A program made the position numbers and the translations under genes. From the NCBI RefSeq assembly GCF_040954645.1, contig NC_092806.1:111955231-112019230 (forward strand): 64,000 bases of DNA. The letters run 5' to 3'. Under the pieces are notes generated by a model. That model searched no databases and was not told the origin of the DNA. It saw only the letters and a list, made by a program, of their open reading frames with translations. This DNA comes from Diabrotica undecimpunctata (Eukaryota; Arthropoda; Insecta; Coleoptera; Chrysomelidae). Positions within the stretch are counted from its first letter, which is position 1. Each line of letters opens with the position of its first letter. This document shows positions 1 to 10,400 of this stretch, piece by piece.

Positions 1-589
1 ACTGTGGTAAGTGCTGAACAAGCCTTTTAAATGTGTTGTATTCATGAATCAAATTATTTTTCAACGTAGCATGGGCGCGTTAATACGTCAAGAAGAATCT
101 CTTAAAATTTATTGTTTCTCTCGTTCTGTTTTAAAATCACAGTGTTGATTCTAAAATTCAGCAAGTATAAATCAATCCAACGTGATATCCAACACATACC
201 TCAGCATCTTCTTCATATTCCATTACTAAACAAGACTAGAAAGAAAAAGCGCGCGTTATTCGAGTCCCATCTATCTTTCATGTAAAATTGCTTAAGAATT
301 TATAGAGTGTACTTACATTCTTGTAAATTAATAATTCTTAGAATACCGGCCAGGGAGACGAAGAAAAAGAAAAATATTGAAACAAAGGCGTATATGGATG
401 CGGGGCTATTAAGGGCATTAATATCAATAAAGTCGGCCTTTGTAGTTGATATGCGTAGTACTTTTACATTAATATTGAAATTTTTACAACATAGTAATGC
501 TGACAAACATTTTCGTTTTGAATAAAAAATTATTCTTAAACAACGGATAAATAAAATAATTATTAAGGTTCAAAATCCAGGCTTTTTTC
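1..589. other. AT-rich DNA, no gene seen
   Basis: Short open frames near 300-525 lie on both strands and resemble nothing I know. They look like chance frames in AT-rich sequence. Confidence 0.6.
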
Positions 590-752
590 AAATGTACAGA
601 GATAATTCTTTCGCTATTCTTATTATCGTACTGACATCAGGTATGCAGCAACAGATTCTTAGGTCTCTGAACCATGAATGTTGCTTTCGTCCAGAGCCTC
701 TTCGACGTTCAAGATTACCCATCAAGTTAACATTTCAGCGTTTATATTTCTC

Positions 753-805
<53 letters not shown>

Positions 806-960
806 TCCTGTATAAAACCATTAAATTCTAAGCAGTCTTCTAGAAACCACATATCGAAAGCCTCCACAAGACTCAGAGATCTCACTTTAAGTGACCAGGT
901 CTTACTTCCGTACATCAGGATGGGCCATATGTAGAACTTCAAGCCCCGGACTATGTTTTA
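590..960 (-). pseudogene. LINE reverse transcriptase C-terminal tail, interrupted by (TA)n
   Basis: Read on the minus strand, 942-803 gives the tail signature of a non-LTR retrotransposon ORF2, MYGSKTWSLK then EAFDMWF, which matches the usual YGxExWTL...LEAFEMW. Beyond a (TA)n tract at 757-802 the same element seems to resume at about 740-590 with GRKQHSWFRDLR, which matches the usual GRRxSWLRNLRxW basic patch. The RT palm lies upstream of this tail in complete elements and is missing. The fragment is dead: stops, frame changes and an expanded microsatellite break it. The link between the two halves is inferred from their order and strand. Confidence 0.7.
757..802. repeat. (TA)n microsatellite
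   Basis: This is an uninterrupted TA dinucleotide tract of about 46 bases. It lies inside the decayed LINE tail, so it expanded there or was brought in with the insertion. Confidence 0.95.
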
Positions 961-1167
961 AATATAGTTATCTATTTAACCCAGATACACCTGATGTAAA
1001 ATAAACTGTACGTCATAAACATGATTTGACTTGTACAGATGTGCGAATTTTTTCTCTTGGTAATAGCTAGAATACTTTCAGTAAGTCTTCATGAACCATA
1101 AGGTGTAGTGAATTGCTTGCTTTGCAATATCTGACGATAATTTTGCCATAAAGGTTATAAGTTTTAT

Positions 1168-1892
1168 TTTCTCTAGGTGCCGTCTCCTTAGCGAAGGTTG
1201 GCGATGACCTCTGCAAAGTCTTCCCTATTTTGGGCTTTCCTTATTAAATTTTGAAAGTCTAATCCTGTCAAATCTTTGATGTTGCGCAGCCAGGTCATAT
1301 GTCGTCTACCCTGGCCGCGTCTGCCTTCTAGTTTCCCTTCTATAATAAGCTGAAGGAAGTTAAAGTGTGCACCTGTCGTGTCTAAATATGTGTCCAAGAG
1401 TTCACGTTCCCTATTCATACGCCTTAAAACTTCTTCATTTCTAACGCGGTCGGCCCATGAAATTTTCAGCATACGACGAAATACCCACATCTTAAAGCTC
1501 TCTAAACGTCGTAACGAGCTGACTGTTAACTTCCAAGCTTCCTCGCCGTGTAATTGTACACTATAGGGGACGTAGGGACAAATCAAGATTACGGGTAGTG
1601 AGTAACTGCATCTTTAAGAAGGTGTTTCTTGCCTATTCTATTCTACATTTAACCTCTTGTTCTTGGTCTAAGGTTTCATGTTTCCAACAGCCTAGATACT
1701 TAAACTTTTTCACTTGTTCAACTATATCGTTGTTTACTAGTATGTTTATCACTGGTGTGTGTTTTTTTGAAATTACCATTGTTTTGGTTTTTTTACATTC
1801 ACCTTAAGGCCGTATAGTTCTCCTTCTCGCACTACTTTGGTTAACAGAATTTGTAGTTCTTCTTCACATCCAGCAATCAGTATTGTATCACC
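1168..1892 (-). mobile_element. 5'-truncated LINE copy with 11-bp target duplication
   Basis: The minus strand encodes the end of a non-LTR reverse transcriptase. In order it shows a decayed catalytic YxDDT box (reads YGDT), GLKVNVKKTKTMVISKK, then VKKFKYLGCW, then an intact open frame from about 1586 to 1188 with LESFKMWVFRRMLKISW, NEEVLRRMNRERELL and WLRNIKDLTGL. Target-site duplications ATAAGTTTTAT flank it at 1157-1167 and 1893-1903, so this is one defined 5'-truncated insertion of 725 bp. One stop and at least one frame change occur between about 1590 and 1800. The same tail family recurs throughout the window. Confidence 0.85.
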
Positions 1893-1903
1893 ATAAGTTT
1901 TAT

Positions 1904-3054
1904 AATATGGCTAAATATGGAGTACAATTTGCTAAGTAACTTGTAGCATTTAAAATCACCCTGTATGTGTTAAAATTCCAAAATATTTTCTCAATCCTTT
2001 TACATCGCTGGGATTGATAATCTAAACATTTCTGGTCTGTATATAATAATTTTAATTGGTAGGTTTTTCGGGGAGGCGAAAGATTTTTAGGAATGAGATC
2101 ACTGTACGATGGAGCGCGATAGGAGTCGGTTTCATTGTTTAATTCGGATTTTTTTTAAACTCGTAATGGTTTTTTCTTTTTCGTTTTGTCATGGAAATAC
2201 AGTGTAAAATTATAGTAGTAGTTAAATGTGGAGTTTAAGTATAGTTAAATTTGAAATTTTGAAGGAGAAAGATCTCGGTGGGTGTAATCTTCAAAAAGCC
2301 GGCAATTTTTTTTTCTGAATTTCATTCAAAAATGCGATCTGGCAGATTATTGTTGAGTTAATCACCAATTTGCTCGTGCTGTGTTTTATTTAAGAGATTT
2401 GAAAAACAGCGTTACAACAATTTAAGAGGTTCACATAGTTTCAAGCAATAACTTGAGTGGCCAAGTACTAAACTTCCAAAAAATTGTCTCTTCCCTGGTC
2501 ATTTTAGACCAATTTGCAGCTTGAGTGAGACTGATTTGTGTTTGTTTGCAGTGCTCTAATCTAATTTTAATCCCAAGAACTTTCTTAGAGGACATACATC
2601 AGCCAGTGATACAAGGTACTTTTTCTTAAAATTTTACTAAGTAAAAATAGACATTTTTCAATAAATAAAAGATTTGCTTTCATGAGAAGTTAAAAAGTAA
2701 TAAATAAAATTATAAGTGTTATGGATTGGCTAATTGTCATATTATACTTCTTTTAAATGCAAATAATTTTGAAATTTAATTAATATTTTAAAAAGTTTTG
2801 ATATTTTCTTTCGACATATGACAGTCAGTATTCTATTTTTTGACAATTGGTACATAACCATAAATTTTGAATTGTTTTGAATTTTGACTAAGATTCGTTG
2901 AAAAATCTAGATATTTTCAATTTAATAATAATTTAAATTCTTATAGTGTCCCCAACGTCTAGAGTTGTAAACCGATAGCAACATTGTAAGTTGTTTTTTT
3001 TTTAATTTTATTCTAGAAAGATTCTAAGCTTTTTAATATTTTCTAGGAAAGAAA
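1904..3054. other. AT-rich DNA, no gene seen
   Basis: I find no coding similarity, target duplication or strong inverted repeat in this stretch. Homopolymer-rich, AT-rich sequence dominates. Confidence 0.5.
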
Positions 3055-3360
3055 AACCTTTCTTTCCATCCAGCAGGAAGATTCTTGTGAACGGCGTCCT
3101 TTTTAAATAGTTTAGAAACCTTCTTATGTTGTGTTGCCCAGGAAATCTATGTAAGTACTTTTTGATTTTCTTCCTTTGTAGTTACCCCTTTTCAGTCCCG
3201 TTTATTCACTTACTTACGACCCACCTCTCCAACCAAACCAACAGTAACCGTTTGCAAACGTTCCGGTTTGTTTGCTTACTCTATCTCCACCCCAGTAATT
3301 TCTGTCCCCAATTTCAACCCCCTATAAGTGATACCCAATGTGGTAGGCAAAATATAACCG
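3055..3360 (+). repeat. Dispersed repeat, copy A (leader-like)
   Basis: This stretch matches the reverse complement of 42750-43085. Shared landmarks in the same order are TCCAGCAGGAAG, CGGCGTCC, ACCTTCTT, then ATGTAAGTAC followed about 20 bases later by TTTGTAGTT, then ACGACCCA, CTCCAA, and TGTGG-AGGCA-AAAT near the end. The conserved GTAAGTAC...TTGTAG pair looks like a very short intron or a conserved untranslated motif. No protein is recognisable. Its class is unknown; the final motif slightly recalls the leader just after an LTR, but I cannot show an LTR. Confidence 0.6.
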
Positions 3361-3534
3361 CTAGAAACTAAAAATTTTTTTGCAGAAAAAACAATTTTTT
3401 TTTTTAATAAAAAACACACATACGTTTTAATTTAGATAAAAATATTGGTTAGATCATTATTTTGGAATTAATGTTAGGCTATTTGATTTTAGTGTGCAAA
3501 ATATTACGCCAGGCAATAACATACTATTTCCTTT

Positions 3535-4315
3535 TAGAAGGTTTTTTACTGAAGGATGTGCTTAGTATGTTAGAGAATGATGAAAATTTAGTAGCAAGTG
3601 TAGACAATATTACTTTGGTGCCTTCAGTAAATACACATGATGTCCTAATACTCTGGTGGTAAAGGTAAAATATCAATAGATAATTTATCTGGTGGAAAAT
3701 ACATACAGATTATGGAGTCGGAGGTTGCGTTTTATTGTAATATTCTGAAGAACTAAGAGAAATGTGGCCAAGTGAAAAGTTTAATCTTATTTTGAGTACC
3801 GTTTTATCTCTATTTTCCTTGTGGAGAAACTAACGGAAAGATTTTTAGCCACTGACACGGTTGGAGAAAAAGTGCAATTACAATATTCGAATACTATGAG
3901 AAAAGAAAACAGAGGGAGATAGAAAAATAGTAATAATTGCAGTACAACGGCAGGTCAATGATTTAGTAATGGCTCGATAATAGTTTGAAAATAGACAATT
4001 CACTCTGTAATACTGATATTCTTTAACATTTTAAGTAGAACAACCCCATCTAGTACATGTGTATAGAGTAAATATAGGCGGAGTCGACCGTAGTGACAAA
4101 AATATTAGTCTCTACCGTATTTCTATTCGTAGAAAAAATGATATATTTTATTAATCACTCAACACATTCCCATGGCTGTTTATATTTCCTATCAACTTTA
4201 TCGTTCGCATGAAGGAAAATTGATTCAGTTATCATTTATAAGAAGCATTGCAATATATTTGTTACAATAAAATATGAAACCTGCTTCCTATTCTCGAGGT
4301 CGTCCATCGGCCAAT
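3535..4315 (+). pseudogene. piggyBac-type transposase, internally deleted and decayed
   Basis: Two separated parts of one transposase lie close together. About 3535-3760 reads as the acidic N-terminal region (LKDVLSMLENDENLVAS, then GKISIDNLSGG). About 3840-4290 reads as the C-terminal half: ATDTVGEK, MRKENRG, VEQPHLVHVYRVNIGGVDRS, then ISLYRISIRRK, and finally QLSFIRSIAIYLL. GGVDRxD and YRxxIRxKKW are piggyBac family hallmarks. The central catalytic domain is absent, so this is a deletion derivative that then gained stops and frameshifts. The Tc1 element at 4331 appears to have landed in its 3' part. I could not identify TTAA-flanked termini. Confidence 0.75.
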
Positions 4316-4330
4316 GGAAACTTGCAATGG

Positions 4331-5862
4331 CAATGCAAAATTAACCGGACACTTGGATTTTTTTGTTTTTTGTTTGTGTTTAAATCAAAATTTGTTTAAT
4401 TTGTTTGAATTGTATTTTATGCCTAATTCGCTATTACGTTTTTTTCTTGTTTAAACCTGTTTATATGTTTTATGCGAACAACAACACTTTCTGTTAACGT
4501 ACGTTCTGTTAATTTGAAATAGTGGCTTAGTATTAATCTAAGTTTATTGTGGTACTGTACCTGGTTATAAGTTCGGCTGTAGGTTTTGTATTGTCTCCTG
4601 TTTAAAACTTGCATTAAAAAAATTATGACACCAGAAGAGGTAGCACAAGCTGTTGCGTTACAGGATGATGGGCGGAGCATTCGTTACATCGCAAATACTT
4701 TAGGAATTACTCGAAGTACAGAGTTGAATGCAAGTCAAAGATTTCGGGAAACAGGACAATACACCAGGAGGCCAGGTCAAGGTAGAGGAAGAACGACAAG
4801 TTAAGTTAAAGATCGCTTTCTTAGGTTACAAGCGTTACGCGATCGTACATTAACAGCACCAGTACTTGTTCAACGATTAAATGATATCCATAGAAACATT
4901 GTTTCCATTTATACCATTTGAAGACGCTTAAATGAATATGAATTAAGGTCCAGACTACCTGTCATGGGACCTCTATTAACAGAAGATCATCAGAGGCAAC
5001 ATTTACACTTGGCTCGCGAACATCTTAATTGGGTTGTTGACGATTGGAGTGCTGTGCTTTTCATCGATGAATCAAGATTTAAGAGATACTCATCAAATGG
5101 GTGGCCTAGGATATGAAGAAGAGCTGGTGAACGTTATCAGCAATGTTGTTTTACTTCGAGAGTTTAATTTGGTGGAGGCAGTATAATGGTGTGGGCAGGC
5201 ATTTCCCTAGAGGCTCATACAGAACTTGTTACAATTCAAGGAGGCACTTTAAACGCTCAACGGTATATTCAGCAATTTAGCAAATGGAAGATTATGTAGT
5301 GCCATTTGCCCCATTTTTTGCAGAAAACTTTTGTCTGATGCAAGATAATGCTCGCCCGTACATCTCAAGAATAACACGGGATTACTTGGATGAAGTTGGG
5401 ATTCGTTTATTACCCTGACCCCCGAAGAGTGCAGACTTAAATCTAATAGAACATAAATAAGATATTCTGGGACGACGTATTCGATGTAATCATGGTGAGT
5501 TTAAAACCATAAATGATTTGGAGCAAGCCGCTCGTGACGAATGGCAGGAAATCCTTCAAGCAGACTTTGCTGCCTTAATCCGAAGTATGCCTGATCAAAT
5601 AAGAGCCATAATTAGGGCTTGTGGAGGTAATACACTCTACTAAATGTCGTTTTTCATAAAAAATGTTTAAATTAAATAAAAAATTTGTAGAGTTTAAATT
5701 TTTTTTAATTATTTATTGTTTTTTTCTGTGCAATATTCTTGAACAATACATTTGACTTTTAAATTTTGTTTATTATTAAATACTTAATTGAGAACATCTT
5801 AAACTTTTTTAAACCAGTTTTTAGAAAAAATCTAAGTGTCCGGTTAATTTTGCACCACAGTG
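4331..5862 (+). mobile_element. Tc1-like DNA transposon (DD34E), inactive
   Basis: Inverted ends are visible. ATGCAAAATTAACCGGACAC at 4334-4353 matches the reverse complement of the stretch ending about 5855, and the match runs on through ACTT-GATTTTTT. The right end reads CACAGTG followed by TA, the expected Tc1 target. The left outer end is mutated (GCAATGG in place of CACTGTGG). The element is about 1.53 kb, normal for Tc1 elements, and contains a single transposase frame on the plus strand. Confidence 0.88.
4625..5643 (+). pseudogene. Tc1 transposase pseudogene
   Basis: From ATG at 4625 the frame reads MTPEEVAQAVALQDDG and GRSIRYIANTLGITRS, a helix-turn-helix DNA-binding domain, then an AT-hook-like GRGRTTS. 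The DDE domain follows with FIDESRF (first Asp), GGGSIMVWAGI, MQDNARPY (second Asp), and PPKSADLNLIEH (catalytic Glu). The last two acids are 34 residues apart, so this is DD34E. Length is about 339 codons, full size for the family. In-frame stops lie at 4802, 4919, 5114, 5165, 5416 and 5458, and a one-base shift near 5285 separates the halves. All catalytic residues are still readable, so decay came after a recent full-length insertion. Confidence 0.9.
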
Positions 5863-6204
5863 TAGTAGGTTATATTAGTGTACCATATTTTGTACAGTAT
5901 TTTTGTTACTTATTGTGAATAAATATTTTGTTTTAACGATAAATATATTTTTGTTACGTTATATAAAGCGTAAATTTGGACAAAAACATTAAAAAATATT
6001 TAAAGGTAAGTTTTAGGCATATCTAAAGTGAGTCAAAAGTATCTGCTCTTATTGTTAAATAAATAATATACAAGGTGAGTTGTGAATTTGGACCAAAATT
6101 TCTGTTCGTCATAACTTTTGAACTGTAATTTTGATGTGTATCATATTTTGGTCTAACGTTACACTACTACTACCACATAATAAACTGCTTTACTCACACT
6201 AGCA
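5863..6204. other. No gene seen
   Basis: AT-rich DNA between the Tc1 element and the tandem repeat. It may be the rest of the 3' flank of the piggyBac remnant, but no cysteine-rich piggyBac end is visible here. Confidence 0.4.
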
Positions 6205-7045
6205 AAAAATCAGGTGCGGCTTCAAAAAATTAGTTCATTTTGATCTTAGCAAAAATTTCTCCCTGTATAGAATTTTTGAAAACTCGAATAATAATTTTAT
6301 AAATAAGACAAGTAGACAATTTTAATGCCTTATTTAGTTTTTTTTCTTACAAGATTAATTAATTTTTAAATAAAGTAAAAATAAATTTGACTATGAATTA
6401 AAAGTTTGGCAAAGTGAAGAAATTAAATTTTTTTTTTATAAACAAACATTTAAGTTAAGATCTATCAAACAAACCGGTTCTAATTCCAACTGGAAAAAAT
6501 CAGCTCTGTTTATAAAAAACTCGTTCCAAGTTCGTTTGGTTCATAAAAAAAATCTCACGCTGTATACGGTTTATGAAAATTCTAGTAAAAATTTTATAAA
6601 TAATATAAATAAGCAATTAAAATAGTGTACTAATTTTTTTTCCACAGGATTACTTAATTTTAAATTAAAAAATCTTTGACTATAAATTAAAAGTTTGTCA
6701 AAGTGTACTTAGATTTAAAAACTGTAACTTTTCTTGCAAAATTAAATTTCTTTTAAAAAACTTTTATTTTAATATTTAACAAATAAACCGGACCTGATCT
6801 TTTCCAATTTGATTTATTTAAAACTGGAATAAAATCAGGTCCAGTTTTAAAAAATTACTTCATTTTGTTCATAGAATAAATTTCATCCTTTTCATACACG
6901 GTTTTTGAAAACTCTTATAAGAATTTTCTAAATAAGACAAACAAACAAATAAAACGGCGTTTTTAGTTTTTCCCCACACGGTTACTTAATTTAAATTTTA
7001 AAAATCAAATTTTACTATGAATTAAAAGTTTGGCAAACTGAACCA
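6205..7045 (+). repeat. Degenerate tandem repeat, three units of about 290-335 bp
   Basis: Three successive units start near 6210, 6500 and 6835, each with TCAG(G/C)T. In the same order they repeat a tract with TTCATTTT, TTTTTGAAAA(C/T)TC, TAATTTTATAAATAA, a T-run before ACTTAATT, and finally a TATGAATTAAAAGTTTGGCAAA-like block. The units have diverged strongly. No coding sense. It could be an old satellite or repeats inside an element. Confidence 0.6.
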
Positions 7046-8913
7046 CAGATGCAGGTTCTTTTAAATGTTAATTTTATTTATCAATACCTCAAAAATAAAG
7101 CTGATTATTACTGTATACTCTAGTCGTCAGAGAAGAAAATGCCACTGAACCTCTAAAAATCATACGAACAAGCTGAATTTTACTGAGAATGTCAATTTTG
7201 AGACCCCAAAAAAGATACAAAAAAGTTTACCACATTTACCTCCCTGCTTCCTCCTAAAACCTTCCTCCGTATTGAAGAAAAAACGGAAAAACCGTTTTAC
7301 CAAGAATATGTACGCCGTAGAAAAAATGTTTTAAATAAAATATGTAGCTTAGATAATTTTGAACAAAAATGTATATAAACACTTTTTTTTGTAGAATCAA
7401 CCATTTTCTTAAAAACAACGCTTGAAGCGACCGGTGATTGTCAATGTCAGATACGCTCGAAAAATCAACTTTAAATAAAATTTATATCAACTCGCCTGTA
7501 AAAATTGGATATCTTTTGATCAAAGCGTCTTATCAACAAAAATCATAATGTGTTTTAAACGTAAACAAAGTTTTTATTGGATTTTGCCGCAATTAAGTTA
7601 GTTTCTGGTTTGTTAAGGTGCTAAATAAATAAACGTTTAGCGATGTTTACCATTTTTAACGATTGTCATGAGATCAATAATATATATCACTTTTATTGAC
7701 TGGTCACCATGGAATTTTCATCTATAATATAAAAATGAATCGCAAAATGTGTTGGTAAGCGCATAACTCAACAACGCATGGACCAATCTTAACAATTCTT
7801 TTTTTAAATGTTCCTTGAAGTTTAAGAATGGTTTTTACGTCGAAAAAAATTCATACAATTTCCAGGAAAACCCTAAAACAGCCCTTTTCTTTTTCCTATA
7901 CAAATATTTTTGGAGCGGTCTGTTCGGTCCGGTGAACACTTTGAAATAATTAATTTAAACAAATCTTCCACTATTAAATGAACAACAGAAGTATGTATTT
8001 GATACACTTATGAAAGTAAAAAATGATAAAACAGGAGGGATTTACTTTTAAGATGCCCCTGGTGGTACAGGAAAAACTTTTTTGATTTCATTGATATTAG
8101 CAACAATTCGCTCACAAAATAAAATTGCACTTGCACTCGCTTTGTCGGGAATCGCAGCAACTTTGCTTGAAGGTAGTCAAATAGCCCATTCAGCACTAAA
8201 ATTGCCATTAAACATGCAAAGAAACGAAACTCCAACCTGCAACATTTCGAAGAACTCTGCAATGGCAAAGTTTTTGTAGCAATGTGAATTGATTGTTTGG
8301 GATGAATTCACGATGGCACATAAAAAATCTTTGGAGGCTTTAGATAGAACCTTACAAGATTTACGGAGCAATCATAACCCATTTGGTAGTGCAATGATTT
8401 TATTAGCAGGAGATTTTTGTCAAACATTGCCAGTGATTCAGTGGCGGATCTAGAAATTTTTGTCAGGGGGGTCATCGGTCTTAAGGGTGATTTTGATATA
8501 GTATTTGGATTTTTGCACCTCTACGATTGATGATTTGTGCCTCATATAAGGGAACCATTTTCTCAATAATTATTTTAAGCGATATATTAAACCAATGAGA
8601 AGTTATTAAAACCCAAATACCCTACGGGTGCAAAGAAAGGTACAACATTAAGGGGTCTTAAACTTAAACAAAAAAAATAATTTAAACACACATACTAAGT
8701 AAAATCAAGTGTACAAGACTATTAAACCAAAGGAAAGTTTTTAAAATATAAATACTGAAAAATCAAGGACTGTCAATTTAAACTAGGTATTTTAAAGACA
8801 ATTAATTTAAACCCACCTATCTATAGCTACAAAATCAAGAACAAAACAAGAATAAATAAATATAAACCAAACTTAAGTAATTTAAATGCAATTAGTCAAT
8901 GTAAGTGTAAACA

Positions 8914-9309
8914 TTAATGAATGTATTTAACATTCCTAATAAACTAGAAGCCTTTGAAATGTGTGTTTTTCGAAGAATGCTGAAGATTTCGTGGACGGAG
9001 CACGTGACCAATAACGAGGTGCTGAGAAGAATGAGGACTGAGAGAGAACTCTTAAATATTGTAAACAACAGAAAAACGAGTTATCTAGGACATATTCACA
9101 GAAAAGAAAAATATAACTTTCTACGACTCATAATGGAAGGAAAAGTAGAAGGAAAAAGAGTTCCAGGAAGAAAAAAATGCTCCTGGCTAAAGAATGTAAG
9201 AGACTGGACAGGCATGGACACACATTCGATACTAAGAACAGCTAAAGATATAGAGCAATTTGCTGTAGTTATAGCCACCCTTCCGCAATGAAGAAGAAAC
9301 CTTAAGAAG
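8914..9309 (+). mobile_element. Short 5'-truncated LINE tail inside the hAT
   Basis: An 11-bp target duplication AAGTGTAAACA is at 8903-8913 and 9310-9320. The insert encodes the intact RT tail NKLEAFEMCVFRRMLKISW, NEVLRRMRTERELL, YLGHIHRKEKYNFLRL, GKVEGKR and CSWLKNVRDWTGM, stopping at 9291, with an AAGAAGAA-type 3' end. At 396 bp it contains only the last ~120 codons of ORF2, with no catalytic palm, so it was dead on arrival. It is the innermost layer of the nest and therefore the youngest of the four. Confidence 0.9.
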
Positions 9310-9489
9310 AAGTGTAAACAGCATTTTCTTTAAATTAATTTATTCAACAAAAAACATAATATAATTTTATAAAAAGGAATAGTTATTTTTATAATTAGGC
9401 ATATTAGGCTATAAGTGCACGAATCGTCAGCAATAGCCGGCAACGAGTGGTAAATAAAAGTTCAGTGATTAAAAATACTATAAGAAAAG

Positions 9490-10400
9490 TAAATATTATA
9501 TAATTTTATAAAAATGTATTCTTTTTGCCTATCCGATTTAGCAAATCACTTTATGATTGAATCAACATCTAGAGAAATTTCAGGATGCACATTGATGGGT
9601 GCTAAACCAGTTAACAGAAGTTCTATTTCTAAGCCAAGTCTTTGGACGCTTAAGCGTAGAACGCTCTGTTGTTGCTGCTCTGACTGGTAGTGTAATTATT
9701 ATTTGCAGAAATATTATGATATTTGGATACATACCTATGAATATCGCAGTTTTCTAATACTTCTAAAATACAATCAGGAAGTATTCCATTATTTTGCACG
9801 ACTCTTTTCCACTTTTGAATCTACAGTGGAAACTCTTGTTCTACTGTAGAATATGCAGTAAGTAGTTGGTCCAATAATACCCTGGAAGGTGGAAGTTAAG
9901 ATATTGTCTAAAAGGGGTAAAAAAATAGATATTCGGAAATATTCTTCGCAAGAGTTAGCAGATTGGTTTTGACGACAGGTTTGACGAGAAACTATACGAG
10001 GCATCTTCAATTCAATGTCTAGTTGTTCAGCTATTTGTTCACTTCATAGTAAAGTTTGCTAAAAACAGATTCAGCATTTGATCTTTTATTTTAAAGAATG
10101 CATTTAGTGTCCTCTATGGCCTCAGTAGCCTACTTAAAATCTAATTTTGGTGACTGAAGAAGACGACTAAGTAATAAAGTTGTACCTAAAACATTACTAA
10201 GACAAACTACTGTTTCACAGTTTCACAAATACCTTAGACAGCAGCCCCCAGTTCCTTTATTTGTATTCACTAACGTATCAGGCAGAGCTAATGCAACAAC
10301 AATATTCACTTTGGTATTTATTATAGATAAATTATATAATGTAGCACATAGTCTCAACAATTATAGTACATATTCAAATTACAAACAACCAATTCGTAGA
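9490..10400 (-). pseudogene. hAT transposase remnant (ZMYM1-like type)
   Basis: Minus-strand pieces read in order: ATEAIEDTKCILQNKR, then PRIVSRQTCRQNQSANSCEE with YFRISIFLPLLDNIL, which matches the PRxxxRQTxRxN...EEYYRxSIFxPxLD segment of hAT transposases. Then comes the C-terminal dimerisation block TTERSTLKRPKTWLRNRTSV and GLAPINVHPEISLDVD. Several frameshifts and stops separate the pieces. The N-terminal zinc-finger region is not recognisable. It belongs to the element bounded at 8439-10858. Confidence 0.8.

Noticed and set aside
300..525. Overlapping open frames on both strands
   Set aside because: Short, AT-rich, no recognisable motif, and the opposite strand is equally open.
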